Positions 15,233-23,941 of a stretch of 54,628 nt of DNA are shown here, in pieces. Source of the stretch: Bacillota bacterium (lineage in GTDB: Bacteria > Bacillota > DTU025 > MWDF01); the NCBI GenBank assembly GCA_017994615.1, contig JAGOKM010000003.1, positions 1-54,628 on the forward strand, given 5' to 3'. The notes under the pieces were generated by a model that did not search any database, was not told where the DNA came from, and saw only the letters and a list, made by a program, of their open reading frames with translations. Position numbers and translations under genes: made by a program. Positions within the stretch are counted from its first letter, which is position 1. Each line of letters starts with the position of its first letter.

Positions 15233-15970
15233 ATGAAACTCCCTTCAGTATTCTGGGATTCTGGATCCGAGGACATGGCCAGGGGTTACTCAGCCCTGGA
15301 CGGCATGTTGATGTGCCTTGTCTGCTGCAAGAGCTTCGCCCTGGAAGACAGTGAGGCGGCCAAGTCCCATGTCCAATCGAAGCACGGCGACATGTTCGAG
15401 CTGCTCCTGGGTTTGGAAAGAGATGAGAGCGGCCTGAGCGAGAACCAGGTGGAGATACTAAGGCGGATCAGGCAGGGGCGGTCTGACAGCGAGATCGTCT
15501 CCGAAGGGCTGGCGGGCGCGACTTCCACAGTTAGGGGCTACCGGTCTCTTCTGAGGGAGAAGGAGCGAAAGGCCAAGGTCTTCCTGGCAATCTCCGAGAT
15601 GTTGGGGCAAGGCGACTACAAGAAAAGGCGTCCCGGCAGGAAGCCTAGCAAGGGGTGGAGCATATTGGACGAAAGGTTCGACATAACCGAAGAAGAGAAG
15701 AAAAGGGTCCTCAAGACATACTTCGACGACGATAAAGGTGCGTTAAGATCGTTCCCATCCAAGGAGAAGAACAAGATCGTGATACTTGAGAAACTGGCAG
15801 AGCTTTTCGAGAAGGGCAGGACCTACGACGAAAAGGAGGTAAACCAGATTCTCTTCAGGGCTTACAACGACATATCCACATTAAGGAGGTACCTTGTAGA
15901 GTACAAGTTCCTCGCCAGGGTTGCAGACGGGACGGCTTACTGGCGAACGGATCCCTGGCATAAAGAGTAG
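15233..15970 (+). CDS. DUF2087 transcriptional regulator with N-terminal zinc-finger-like motif
   Basis: A 245-residue protein in three parts. Residues 28-51 hold C28-x2-C31-x14-H46-x4-H51, the spacing of a C2H2 zinc finger, rare in bacteria. Residues about 65-110 look like a sigma-region-4/LuxR-type helix-turn-helix (LSENQVEILRRIRQGRSDSE). Residues about 165-242 match DUF2087 (YDEKEVNQIL, STLRRYLVEYKFLAR, AYWR), a domain usually attached to DNA-binding modules. It stands alone between two terminators. Target genes are unknown; the zinc finger is inferred from residue spacing only. Confidence 0.7.
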   Translation: MKLPSVFWDSGSEDMARGYSALDGMLMCLVCCKSFALEDSEAAKSHVQSKHGDMFELLLGLERDESGLSENQVEILRRIRQGRSDSEIVSEGLAGATSTVRGYRSLLREKERKAKVFLAISEMLGQGDYKKRRPGRKPSKGWSILDERFDITEEEKKRVLKTYFDDDKGALRSFPSKEKNKIVILEKLAELFEKGRTYDEKEVNQILFRAYNDISTLRRYLVEYKFLARVADGTAYWRTDPWHKE

Positions 15971-15998
15971 ATAGCAATATACATTTTATCGCATCAGA

Positions 15999-16032
15999 AG
16001 GCCTGCCAAAAAAGACGGCAGGCCTCTGTTAT
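15999..16032 (+). terminator. Intrinsic terminator
   Basis: Perfect 9-base stem AGGCCTGCC (15999-16007)/GGCAGGCCT (16017-16025) followed by CTGTTATG; about 30 bases after the DUF2087 gene. Confidence 0.6.
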
Positions 16033-16084
16033 GCTGCCATAAATAGTAACGCGAAAATTCCTGATTGAATAATAAGAATATATA

Positions 16085-16122
16085 TTGACAAAATGACGCA
16101 TAAATATTCATAATAACGTCAT
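16085..16122 (+). promoter_or_regulatory. Promoter of the secreted esterase with flanking inverted repeat
   Basis: TTGACA (16085-16090), an 18-base spacer and CATAAT (16109-16114). An inverted repeat ATGACG (16093-16098)/CGTCAT (16117-16122) encloses the -10 element and may be an operator. Confidence 0.55.
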
Positions 16123-16146
16123 ATAGTTTCCCGAGGAGGTAATGGC

Positions 16147-17820
16147 ATGAAGAAATCAACCGCGTTGTCACTGGCAGCAGTCCTGTTGCTGATGATGTTC
16201 TCCGTCTCCGCGGCGGGGGCCGTCTCAGGGTTCAAGTTCGAGGTCAAAGTGCCCGACGATTTCGTAGGGGAGCTGAACGGCAGGTGCCTTGTGGCTCTCA
16301 CCAAGGATGTAAGCAAGAGCGACCCGTACAAACAGGTCAGCCCGACGGGAGTGCCGGTGTTCGGCAAGACGGTCTTCGGGCTCAAGGCAGGGGATGTCAT
16401 CACCTTCACGGCAGACGACAAGCAGGTATACGGCTTCCCGTTCCAGATGGACGCGATACCCCAGGCCGAGCTGTACGTGCAGGCGTTCTTCGTGAAGTAT
16501 ACGAAGTTCACCCGCGCAAACGGCAGCACCATCTGGGCCATGGCGGACCATGGAGGCGGAGGCAACATGTTCTCCAACCCATACAACCTTTACAGCAAGG
16601 TTGTGAAATCCTTCATAGACGTCAGCACTCCGTCAACGGTCAAGTTGGAGCTGACCGAGATGATACAGCTTCCCAAGCCTTTGAAGGAGGGAGAGGTCAC
16701 GCAGCAGGGCAATTATGAGGACAAGCCCTATTTGAAATACGTGAAGATACAGAGCAAGCTGCTGACGGAATTCTGGGGAACGCCGATGTACATAGGCGCG
16801 AACGTCCTTCTTCCCAACACCTACGGCAAGGTCCCGGGCAAGAAATACCCCGTGCTCTATTACCAGGGCCACTGGCCGGGCGGAGCGGCCCCTCTCAGCT
16901 ACGAGAGCACCAGTGCCGCCGGCAAGGCGCTCAAGGAGTTCTGGGACAGCGCCGATGCACCGCAGATGCTGGCGATAACCATAAGGGACGCAAACCCCTT
17001 CTACGACACATCGTATTCCGTCAACACGGCCAACATAGGGCCATGGGGCGATGCCATAACGAAGGAACTGATACCGTATCTTGAAAAGACCTTCGACATA
17101 ATAGCCGAGCCATGGGCCAGGATGCTCGCCGGCGGTTCGACCGGAGGATGGGAATCGCTTGCAATGCAGGTGTTCTACCCCGATTACTTCGGCGGCACCT
17201 GGTCGATGTGCCCCGATCCGGTGGACTTCAACTACTACCAGATCGTCAACATATACAAAGACGACAACGCCTATTACATAGACAAAGGCTGGTATAAAGT
17301 CGAAAGGCCAGGCTCAAGGAAGACCGACGGGAACATAAACTACATGATGAAGGACGAGAACTTCTGGGAGGTGGCAGTCGGAGGCCTCGAGGCGATAAGC
17401 CTCGGACAGTGGGCGGTATGGGAGGCGGTCTACGGCCCGATGGCGGCCGACGGATACCCGGCCAGGATCTGGGACCCGCTGACAGGCAAGATCGACAAGG
17501 CAGTCGCGGAGTACTGGAAGCAGAATTTCGACCTGAACTACAAGCTGCAGAAGGAGTGGCCAACCCTCGGCCCCAAGCTGGTGGGGAAGATACACCTCAG
17601 AGGCGGGGACATGGACGCATATTACCTCAACAATGCCCAGTACCTGCTCGGAGACTGGCTCGAGACTACCAAGGACCCGTATTACGCAGGTTACTCCGTC
17701 ACTTTCCCGAGGATGGGGCATACCGGCAACATAAGCAATCCGGACCTTCTCAAGGAGATGGCGGCGCACATGATCAAATACGGCCCTGCGGACGCGGCGG
17801 CAATCCTGGCTGCCAAATAA
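16147..17820 (+). CDS. Secreted alpha/beta-hydrolase, putative esterase
   Basis: A 557-residue protein with a signal peptide (MKKSTALSLAAVLLLMMFSV then AAGA). The N-terminal about 180 residues form a beta-rich accessory domain; the rest is an esterase-D/PF00756-like hydrolase. The nucleophile elbow GGSTGG places Ser331; H525 in MGHTG is the likely catalytic His, with D488 or D490 (GGDMD) as candidate acid. It should act in the periplasm or be secreted, on an ester or peptide bond of unknown substrate. GAGGAGGT precedes ATG 16147. It is monocistronic, with its own promoter and a strong terminator. Confidence 0.75.
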   Translation: MKKSTALSLAAVLLLMMFSVSAAGAVSGFKFEVKVPDDFVGELNGRCLVALTKDVSKSDPYKQVSPTGVPVFGKTVFGLKAGDVITFTADDKQVYGFPFQMDAIPQAELYVQAFFVKYTKFTRANGSTIWAMADHGGGGNMFSNPYNLYSKVVKSFIDVSTPSTVKLELTEMIQLPKPLKEGEVTQQGNYEDKPYLKYVKIQSKLLTEFWGTPMYIGANVLLPNTYGKVPGKKYPVLYYQGHWPGGAAPLSYESTSAAGKALKEFWDSADAPQMLAITIRDANPFYDTSYSVNTANIGPWGDAITKELIPYLEKTFDIIAEPWARMLAGGSTGGWESLAMQVFYPDYFGGTWSMCPDPVDFNYYQIVNIYKDDNAYYIDKGWYKVERPGSRKTDGNINYMMKDENFWEVAVGGLEAISLGQWAVWEAVYGPMAADGYPARIWDPLTGKIDKAVAEYWKQNFDLNYKLQKEWPTLGPKLVGKIHLRGGDMDAYYLNNAQYLLGDWLETTKDPYYAGYSVTFPRMGHTGNISNPDLLKEMAAHMIKYGPADAAAILAAK

Positions 17821-17835
17821 CGGGACACGAACCTC

Positions 17836-17870
17836 AAGGCGCCGGAGGGGATGCCCACCGGCGCCTTCGC
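17836..17870 (+). terminator. Intrinsic terminator
   Basis: Perfect 10-base stem AAGGCGCCGG (17836-17845)/CCGGCGCCTT (17858-17867), 15 bases after the esterase stop; only a short pyrimidine tract follows. Confidence 0.65.
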
Positions 17871-17956
17871 CTTGCCCTAAAACGGATTCTGAGTTGCATG
17901 GCAGGAATGCGGGATTGTCTGCTAGAATGGACTCAGCATTATTTGGAGGTGCTCAT

Positions 17957-18862
17957 ATGCCCGCATTCGACATATCAATGATCAAAGGGGTGTTCGCCCC
18001 GATAGCGACCGCCTTCGACGACTCAGGGGAGCTGGACCTGGCATCTTTGCGCAAGAACATGCAGATATGGGAGAAGAGCAGGATGAACGGCTACGTCGTC
18101 CTGGGATCCAACGGGGAGGCCAACTTCCTGTCCTTCGACGAGAAGATCAGGCTGATTTCGGAAGTAGTGCAGTTCAATCAGGGCAAAAAGGTAGTCATAG
18201 CAGGAACCGGAGTAGAAACCACCAGAGAGACCGTCAAGCTGACCCTCAAAGCAGCTGAAGCCGGCGCGCAGGTCGCGCTCGTGCTTCCTCCTTTCTTCTT
18301 CAAGGCCGCCATGGGCAACGCAGCACTGGCGGAGCATTACAAGGCAGTGGCGGACGCGTCCCCGATTCCCGTGATGGTGTACAACATGCCCGGCAATACT
18401 GGGCTTAACCTTTCCTCCGGCCTTGTGGCCGAGGTATCGTACCATCCCAACATCGTGGGCATAAAAGACAGCGGCGGCAACATAGTGCAGATAGGCGAGA
18501 TAATAGCCAAGTCCAAGCCCGGTTTCATAGTGTTCGCAGGGTCCGGAAGCTACCTGCTTCCGACGCTTGCCATGGGGGGCAAGGGCACTACAGCCGCCTT
18601 GGCGAACATAGCTGCCGACGAGTTGGCCGACATCTATGACGCCTTCTGCGCCGGCGATATGGCCAAGGCCAAGGAAGCGCAACTTAAGGTGATGGACCTC
18701 AATGCTGCCGTGACGAGCAGATGGGGTGTACCTGGCCTCAAGGCGGCCATGGACATGATGGGTTACATCGGTGGCAAGCCGAGGCTGCCGATGCTGCCCC
18801 TGCCTGAGAAGGACAGGGCTGAGCTGGAAAAGATAATCGAAAAGTTCAAGATAAAGGCATAA
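17957..18862 (+). CDS. DapA/N-acetylneuraminate-lyase family aldolase (HOGA- or KDG-aldolase-like)
   Basis: A 301-residue class-I aldolase of the dihydrodipicolinate synthase superfamily. The Schiff-base lysine is K170 in VGIKDSGG and the active-site Tyr is Y142 in VYNMPGNTG. The substrate loop reads GSNGEANFLS rather than the GTTGE of true DapA, which points to 4-hydroxy-2-oxoglutarate aldolase or a 2-keto-3-deoxy-sugar-acid aldolase. ATG 17957 follows GGAGGTG; an extended -10 (TG at 17920, TAGAAT at 17923-17928) lies just upstream. It is GC-rich like the main chromosome and has its own terminator, so it is probably separate from the AT-rich sugar-acid island, though the chemistry fits. Confidence 0.78.
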   Translation: MPAFDISMIKGVFAPIATAFDDSGELDLASLRKNMQIWEKSRMNGYVVLGSNGEANFLSFDEKIRLISEVVQFNQGKKVVIAGTGVETTRETVKLTLKAAEAGAQVALVLPPFFFKAAMGNAALAEHYKAVADASPIPVMVYNMPGNTGLNLSSGLVAEVSYHPNIVGIKDSGGNIVQIGEIIAKSKPGFIVFAGSGSYLLPTLAMGGKGTTAALANIAADELADIYDAFCAGDMAKAKEAQLKVMDLNAAVTSRWGVPGLKAAMDMMGYIGGKPRLPMLPLPEKDRAELEKIIEKFKIKA

Positions 18863-18883
18863 GAGCAGATAATTTTATGAGAT

Positions 18884-18921
18884 AGAAGCTGCTAATCTGA
18901 TGTGGCAGCTTCTGTTTTATT
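18884..18921 (+). terminator. Intrinsic terminator of the DapA-family gene
   Basis: Stem AGAAGCTGC (18884-18892)/GCAGCTTCT (18905-18913) followed by GTTTTATTAAG. Confidence 0.8.
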
Positions 18922-19108
18922 AAGAATATTAGCAATAACAAATATCGAAAAAGAACTACCTAAAGATGTACTGACTACTACATATTGGTTTTGTTCTTCC
19001 AACTTACACTTACACACTTTGCTTAATCTGCCTTAAATATCGGCATGAAATCGGGGAATGATTGTGAAATAAATATAGTTCTTGTAATATTGTTTGTTAA
19101 GTTTTATT

Positions 19109-19131
19109 TATATTAGTAGTAACTACTACAT
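19109..19131 (+). promoter_or_regulatory. Candidate RpiR operator overlapping a -10 element
   Basis: TATATT (19109-19114) is a good -10 element. It runs into a perfect 15-base palindrome TAGTAGT-A-ACTACTA (19114-19128), 21 bases before the RpiR start. The 10-mer ACTACTACAT occurs here (19122-19131) and again at 18974-18983. RpiR-family HexR sites have a similar GTAGT...ACTAC core, so autoregulation is likely. Confidence 0.5.
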
Positions 19132-19149
19132 TTTCGAGGTGTAAATGTT

Positions 19150-20031
19150 ATGCGGCACGAAATCGACCTGTTGAATTCAATCCTCCAAAAAAGGACTAAT
19201 TCATGCTGGTCAGAAGGGCGTGTAGCAGAAGCCATACTAAATGAGCCTCACATAGCCATTAATGAAAGCATCGGTAGTTTGGCTGCCAGAGCTGGTGTTA
19301 GTGAACCGACAATAATGAGATTCTGTAGATCAATAGGATTTTCTGGGTACAGAGAATTCAAGGGAGAGCTAGCAAAGAGCCTCGTTAGAGGAGTTCCTTT
19401 TGTGAATCAGCAGGTGGAAGCATGCGATGACGCTAGGACATATGTGAAAAAGATTGGGGACGCAGCGCTCGATCAACTCTCAAAGCTGATTGGCAAACTC
19501 AATATAGAAAGCATAGAGAAAGCTGTTAATCTACTTTCATCTGCCAGAAGGGTTGAGTTCTGGGGATTTGCTGCATCTGCGGCAGTTGCGATAGATGCAC
19601 AGCAAAAATTCTTTAGATTGGGGATTCCTTGCAACGCATACTCTGACCCACATATGCAATGTATGTCTGCAAGTATACTAAGCCCTGACGATGTGATAGT
19701 TATTGTCTCCCATACAGGCAGAACAAAGGAACTTCTAGAAAATGCGAAGATTGCACTAGATTCAGGCACAAATGTGATAGCATTAACGGCTACAAATTCC
19801 CCATTATCAGTAATATGTACGCTTTTTGTTCCTGTGGACATTGATGAGGATACTGATGTATTTCCACCGATGGTTTCAAGACTTGGGCATCTATTAGCCT
19901 TGGATATTATAGTTATAGGAGTTGCACTGAGGAGAGGACAGCAGACTTCAGAGCGGCAAAAGAGAATTAAGAAGGCTCTTTCATGCAAGAGAATCACGAT
20001 TGAAGGTGATGCTGATGCTGAAAATTCTTAA
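19150..20031 (+). CDS. MurR/RpiR-family transcriptional regulator
   Basis: A 293-residue regulator with an N-terminal helix-turn-helix (IGSLAARAGVSEPTIMRFCRSIGFSGYREFK, roughly residues 40-70) and a C-terminal SIS sugar-phosphate-binding domain (RRVEFWGFAASAAVAID, VIVIVSHTGRTKELLE). Family members sense phosphosugars. GAGGTG lies about 9 bases upstream of ATG 19150. Its last 17 bases overlap the TRAP small-subunit gene, so it heads the operon it presumably controls; KDPG or a related intermediate is a reasonable ligand guess. Confidence 0.88.
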   Translation: MRHEIDLLNSILQKRTNSCWSEGRVAEAILNEPHIAINESIGSLAARAGVSEPTIMRFCRSIGFSGYREFKGELAKSLVRGVPFVNQQVEACDDARTYVKKIGDAALDQLSKLIGKLNIESIEKAVNLLSSARRVEFWGFAASAAVAIDAQQKFFRLGIPCNAYSDPHMQCMSASILSPDDVIVIVSHTGRTKELLENAKIALDSGTNVIALTATNSPLSVICTLFVPVDIDEDTDVFPPMVSRLGHLLALDIIVIGVALRRGQQTSERQKRIKKALSCKRITIEGDADAENS

Positions 20032-20551
20032 GCTAGCTGAGAGAAATCTTATCTGGATCAACAAGACCTTAATAACACTGCTGTTCTTTTTAATGTTCAT
20101 CTTGGTATTCGCAAATGTTGTAACTAGGTATTTATTCAGTTTTTCTATGAACTGGGCTGAGGAAATCTCCAGATTTCTTATGATTTGGGTTGCATATCTC
20201 GGTATTGGTTTGGCAATGAAGGAAGGCCATCATGCTTCAGTGCAAATTCTGCAAGATGCCTTGCCGAGCAAGGCATACCCTTATGCAAGAGGTTTTGTAG
20301 CAATAGTGATGATAGTTTTCATGATTATCGTTACTTATCTAGGAATTGATTACTCCAGGTTCGCCATGGACCAGCAAACCGCCGCAATGCTCTGGCCAGT
20401 TGGCATAATATATCTTGCAATACCTATAGGGTCTCTGCTATTCATCATCCATATGATTAGTGCATTTGCAGATTACGTAAGTCCTAAACACATAGGAGAA
20501 TCAGCAGAGATGCTAACAGCAATCAAATCTGCAGATAGGAGAAAATCCTAG
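20015..20551 (+). CDS. TRAP transporter small permease (DctQ type)
   Basis: A 178-residue membrane protein with four predicted transmembrane helices and the DctQ signature NWAEEISRFLMIWVAYLGIG. It partners the large permease in tripartite ATP-independent transporters driven by sodium or proton gradients. ATG 20015 has GAAGGT 7 bases upstream; TTG 20000 or ATG 20009 are possible alternatives. The start overlaps the end of the RpiR gene and the next gene begins at the base after its stop, indicating tight translational coupling. Confidence 0.87.
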   Translation: MLKILKLAERNLIWINKTLITLLFFLMFILVFANVVTRYLFSFSMNWAEEISRFLMIWVAYLGIGLAMKEGHHASVQILQDALPSKAYPYARGFVAIVMIVFMIIVTYLGIDYSRFAMDQQTAAMLWPVGIIYLAIPIGSLLFIIHMISAFADYVSPKHIGESAEMLTAIKSADRRKS

Positions 20552-21838
20552 ATGGCAGTATCATTGATGATTTGCTTCTTCGTAGGATTAGCGATTGGCC
20601 TTCCTGTGTCGTTTGTTATGGGAATTTCAGCATTCATTAGTTTTATAGTGGATGGCTCACTTCCCCTTGCAGTACTTCCTCAGCAATTTTTCGCAGGAAT
20701 CAATTCCTTTCCAATAATGGCGATACCATTCTTTATGCTTGCCTCAGATCTTATGAGCGGAGGAAAGCTCACCGATGCGCTGATTGATTACTCCAACAAT
20801 ATTGTTGGCCATATTAGAGGCGGTTTGGGTCATGTCAATGTCCTTGTAAGCGTATTCTTTGCAGGTATCAGCGGATCTGCCCTGGCAGATGCAGCGGGTC
20901 CTAGTGCAGTGGTAATGAAAATGATGCGAGAAGCCGGTTATGATGCATATTATGCTGGTGCCATAACCGCCGCTTCGGCGGTTATTGGACCTATCATACC
21001 ACCCAGTATAATAGCCGTAATGTATGCTTTGAGCGATAATAGGACCACTGTAACTGGTCTTTTCATTGCTGGTGTAATCCCAGGATTACTTCTTGCAGCA
21101 GGGCTTATGATACTCAACCATATAATTTCTAGCAGGAGAAACTACAGATTCCATCATAATAAGCCAACCCTTAGGGTTCTGTTAAAGAGTTTTGTAAATG
21201 CTGTCCCAGCGCTTTTATTACCAGTAATTATTCTAGGGGGGATATTTGGGGGAATATTTACGGCAACTGAAGCAGCAGCTGTAGCAGTCGCATACTCACT
21301 AATAGTTGGCTTAATCAGAAAGTCGCTCAATTTTGATTCTTTAAAGCAGATATTCTTAAGGAGCGCACTGATAACTTCTGCGGTAATGCTTCTTGTTTCT
21401 ATGGGTTCAGCATTCTCTTGGTCACTTGCATTCGCCCAAGTACCACAAAAAGCAGCAGCGTTGATTTCGGGGATAACTACAGATGCAACGATGTTAATGG
21501 TGCTTATAGCTATAGTAGCCACAATAGCAGGCATGTTTGTGGATACGCTTCCAGCTGTGATCATCCTTACACCTGTTATAGCCCCAATAGCAGCAAAAGC
21601 AGGGCTCAATCCATTACATACAGGAATGGTAGTAGTGCTTAGCATTGCAGTAGGCATGTTGACGCCCCCTGTAGCACCTCTGTTATTTGTCGTTTCAACT
21701 GTAGGACGTATCAAGTACGAAAAGTTGGTAGCTAGCGTCTTACCGTTTATTCTAGTTGAGTTTGCGGTTATTGGCCTTGTAGTTCTGTTCCCGGTTTTTA
21801 GCACATGGTTACCACGGCTTCTAGGTCTGGCAAATTGA
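20552..21838 (+). CDS. TRAP transporter large permease (DctM type)
   Basis: A 428-residue, 11-12 helix protein of the DctM family; recognisable blocks are FVMGISAFISF, GGLGHVNVLVSVFFAGISG, ITAASAVIGPIIPPSI and GMLTPPVAPLLFV. It forms the ion-coupled substrate channel. It begins immediately after the DctQ stop, with AGGAGA 10 bases upstream inside that gene. Length is normal for the family. Confidence 0.92.
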   Translation: MAVSLMICFFVGLAIGLPVSFVMGISAFISFIVDGSLPLAVLPQQFFAGINSFPIMAIPFFMLASDLMSGGKLTDALIDYSNNIVGHIRGGLGHVNVLVSVFFAGISGSALADAAGPSAVVMKMMREAGYDAYYAGAITAASAVIGPIIPPSIIAVMYALSDNRTTVTGLFIAGVIPGLLLAAGLMILNHIISSRRNYRFHHNKPTLRVLLKSFVNAVPALLLPVIILGGIFGGIFTATEAAAVAVAYSLIVGLIRKSLNFDSLKQIFLRSALITSAVMLLVSMGSAFSWSLAFAQVPQKAAALISGITTDATMLMVLIAIVATIAGMFVDTLPAVIILTPVIAPIAAKAGLNPLHTGMVVVLSIAVGMLTPPVAPLLFVVSTVGRIKYEKLVASVLPFILVEFAVIGLVVLFPVFSTWLPRLLGLAN

Positions 21839-21884
21839 TGAAAGCAAGTCAAAAGGTAATCCAATATCGAAAGGAGCAGAAAAA

Positions 21885-22910
21885 ATGTTGAAGAGAAGAA
21901 TGTTGAGCACTTTTGCAACCGCACTCGTAATCGTAATGTTCGTTGGCCTAGCAATGAACGTGCAGGCCAAACAGGTCACAATCCGCTATACTCATTTTCA
22001 ACCCGCTTCTTTGGACCAGCCTAAGCAGGCAGCAGCACTTGCTTTCAAGGCTTATGTTGAAGGCGTATCAGGTGGAGATATCAAAGTTGACCTATTCCCG
22101 AACAGTCAGCTAGGTGATGCAAACGTGGTTTTAGAAGGTTTGAAAATGGGTTCCATTCAGCTCGGTGTGGTACATGACGGCCCAATCTCTAGTATCTATC
22201 CCCCTATGATGGTTTTTAATCTGCCATACTTGTTCCAAGACCAGACTGAAGCTTGGTATGTCTTTGACAGTCAGTTTACAAAAGACCTTGGCGAGATGAT
22301 GAGGAAGGCCACCGGTATTAGGCTGCTTGCACTAGCCGATAATGGCATCAGGCACTTTACCAACAGCAAGAAGGAAATCCGCACCCCCGCTGATATGAAA
22401 GGGCTCAAAATGAGGATACAGCCTAGCCCGTTTTATGACACTCTCGTTAGGGCTTTAGGTGCTAGCCCATCGGCTATAGGATGGACAGAACTCCCTGCAG
22501 CGTTGCAACAGAAAGTTGTAGATGGGCAGGAAAACGGTGTGACAAACATCCTCGCAGCCGATCTTTATCAGAATCAAAAGTTTATTACGCTGGATGCTCA
22601 TGTATATAGCTACCATGCATATCTTATGAATGACAAATTCTTCAGCTCGCTTTCACCCGAGCAGCAGCAAATAGTACTGAAGGGCATTGAAATAGCAAAG
22701 TGGATACATAGAGGAATGACTGCTGCTCAAGATATGAACGCAACCACCATTCTTACAGACAAGGGCATGAAAGTCACAGCCCTTACTGCTGCAGAGTTAA
22801 AGGCATTTAGAGACGCAGCGCAGAAGCCTGTAGCTGACTGGATGGGCACACAGATCGACAAGAAGCTGATAAGTGATTTAATAAATCTTGTGGATTCTCT
22901 ACGTAAATAG
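21885..22910 (+). CDS. TRAP transporter periplasmic binding protein (DctP family)
   Basis: A 341-residue receptor with a signal peptide cleaved near MNVQAKQ. The DctP features are present: the conserved Arg in MKGLKMRIQPSP, which binds the substrate carboxylate, and VDGQENGVTNI. It should capture a carboxylic acid, here most likely a sugar acid such as a uronate, aldonate or 2-keto-3-deoxy acid, judging from the downstream enzymes. AAAGGAG precedes ATG 21885; the gap to the large permease is 46 bases. Confidence 0.9.
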   Translation: MLKRRMLSTFATALVIVMFVGLAMNVQAKQVTIRYTHFQPASLDQPKQAAALAFKAYVEGVSGGDIKVDLFPNSQLGDANVVLEGLKMGSIQLGVVHDGPISSIYPPMMVFNLPYLFQDQTEAWYVFDSQFTKDLGEMMRKATGIRLLALADNGIRHFTNSKKEIRTPADMKGLKMRIQPSPFYDTLVRALGASPSAIGWTELPAALQQKVVDGQENGVTNILAADLYQNQKFITLDAHVYSYHAYLMNDKFFSSLSPEQQQIVLKGIEIAKWIHRGMTAAQDMNATTILTDKGMKVTALTAAELKAFRDAAQKPVADWMGTQIDKKLISDLINLVDSLRK

Positions 22911-22945
22911 CATTAATCCATTGTAAAAAGAAGGATGGAGAAAGG

Positions 22946-23914
22946 ATGGCCAGTATGCCTGGAATAAAAGTGTTGATAGTAGACGTCAATTATCCTAATT
23001 ATGAAGAGGAAGCCAGAGTGTTGGCCTCCTTCTCTCCATCAATAATTCATCTCAAGGCAAACGGTGATTCTTCGGTGATAAGAGCTTCTGCTAAAGATGC
23101 CGACGCAATCATGGTTAGAGAAGCGCATCTTGATGGTGAAACGATTAATGGGCTTGAGAAATGCAAGGTTATAGTCAGGTACGGTGTCGGAGTGGATAAC
23201 ATCGACCTTGAAGCAGCCAAGGCAAGGCGTATCGTCGTGGCCAACGTACCGGTTTATGGTAAGGAAGAGGTTGCAGATCATGCATTAGCACTGTTATTGG
23301 CCGTATCAAGGAGGATTGTCAGCAGGGATGCAGCGGTAAGAAGGGGGGCTTGGGGTATTTCCTATCGCGAGCCTATCTATTCTTTCCATGGCAAGACTTT
23401 AGGCCTTGTGGGTTTAGGTAGAATTGGGACAGCATTTCTCAAGAAAGCGATGACCTTGAATTTCGCAAAGGCCTTGATTTACGATCCTTTTCTGAAGACA
23501 GTCCCCAAAGGGGCTGAACTTGTCCCTTTAGAAGTTGTGATGGCCGAGAGTGATGTTGTTTCTATACATGCCCCCTTGACGCAGAACAATAAAAATCTTA
23601 TTGACGCCACAGCGATTCATTCCATGAAAAAGGGTGCCATAATTATTAACACATCCCGCGGAGGGTTGGTAGACGAGAAGGCTCTTGCAGAAGCGCTTGA
23701 AAATGGAAAGCTTTTTGGAGCGGGCATAGATGTTTACGAGAAAGAACCACCTGACATTAATTGTAAGCTATTCAAGTTAAATAATGTAATACTGACTGAC
23801 CATACAGGATGGTACTCTGAAGAATCAATGCATGATCTTCAAGCTAAAGCTGCAGATGAGGTACTGAGGGTGCTTTCTGGAAAAGAACCTAGGTCATGGG
23901 TCAATAGATGGTAG
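22946..23914 (+). CDS. D-2-hydroxyacid dehydrogenase (C-terminal-binding-protein-like)
   Basis: A 322-residue NAD-dependent dehydrogenase. The NAD motif is GLVGLGRIGTAF; the catalytic triad is the Arg in NTSRGG, the Glu in DVYEKEPP and the His in LTDHTGWYS. Members interconvert 2-oxo acids and D-2-hydroxy acids such as glycerate or phosphoglycerate. ATG 22946 (GGAG upstream) is used; ATG 22955 is an alternative. In this operon it could oxidise an incoming 2-hydroxy sugar acid or reduce a 2-oxo product; substrate unknown. Confidence 0.85.
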   Translation: MASMPGIKVLIVDVNYPNYEEEARVLASFSPSIIHLKANGDSSVIRASAKDADAIMVREAHLDGETINGLEKCKVIVRYGVGVDNIDLEAAKARRIVVANVPVYGKEEVADHALALLLAVSRRIVSRDAAVRRGAWGISYREPIYSFHGKTLGLVGLGRIGTAFLKKAMTLNFAKALIYDPFLKTVPKGAELVPLEVVMAESDVVSIHAPLTQNNKNLIDATAIHSMKKGAIIINTSRGGLVDEKALAEALENGKLFGAGIDVYEKEPPDINCKLFKLNNVILTDHTGWYSEESMHDLQAKAADEVLRVLSGKEPRSWVNRW

Positions 23915-23941
23915 AAAGATCATATCTATGGAGGTCTTAAA

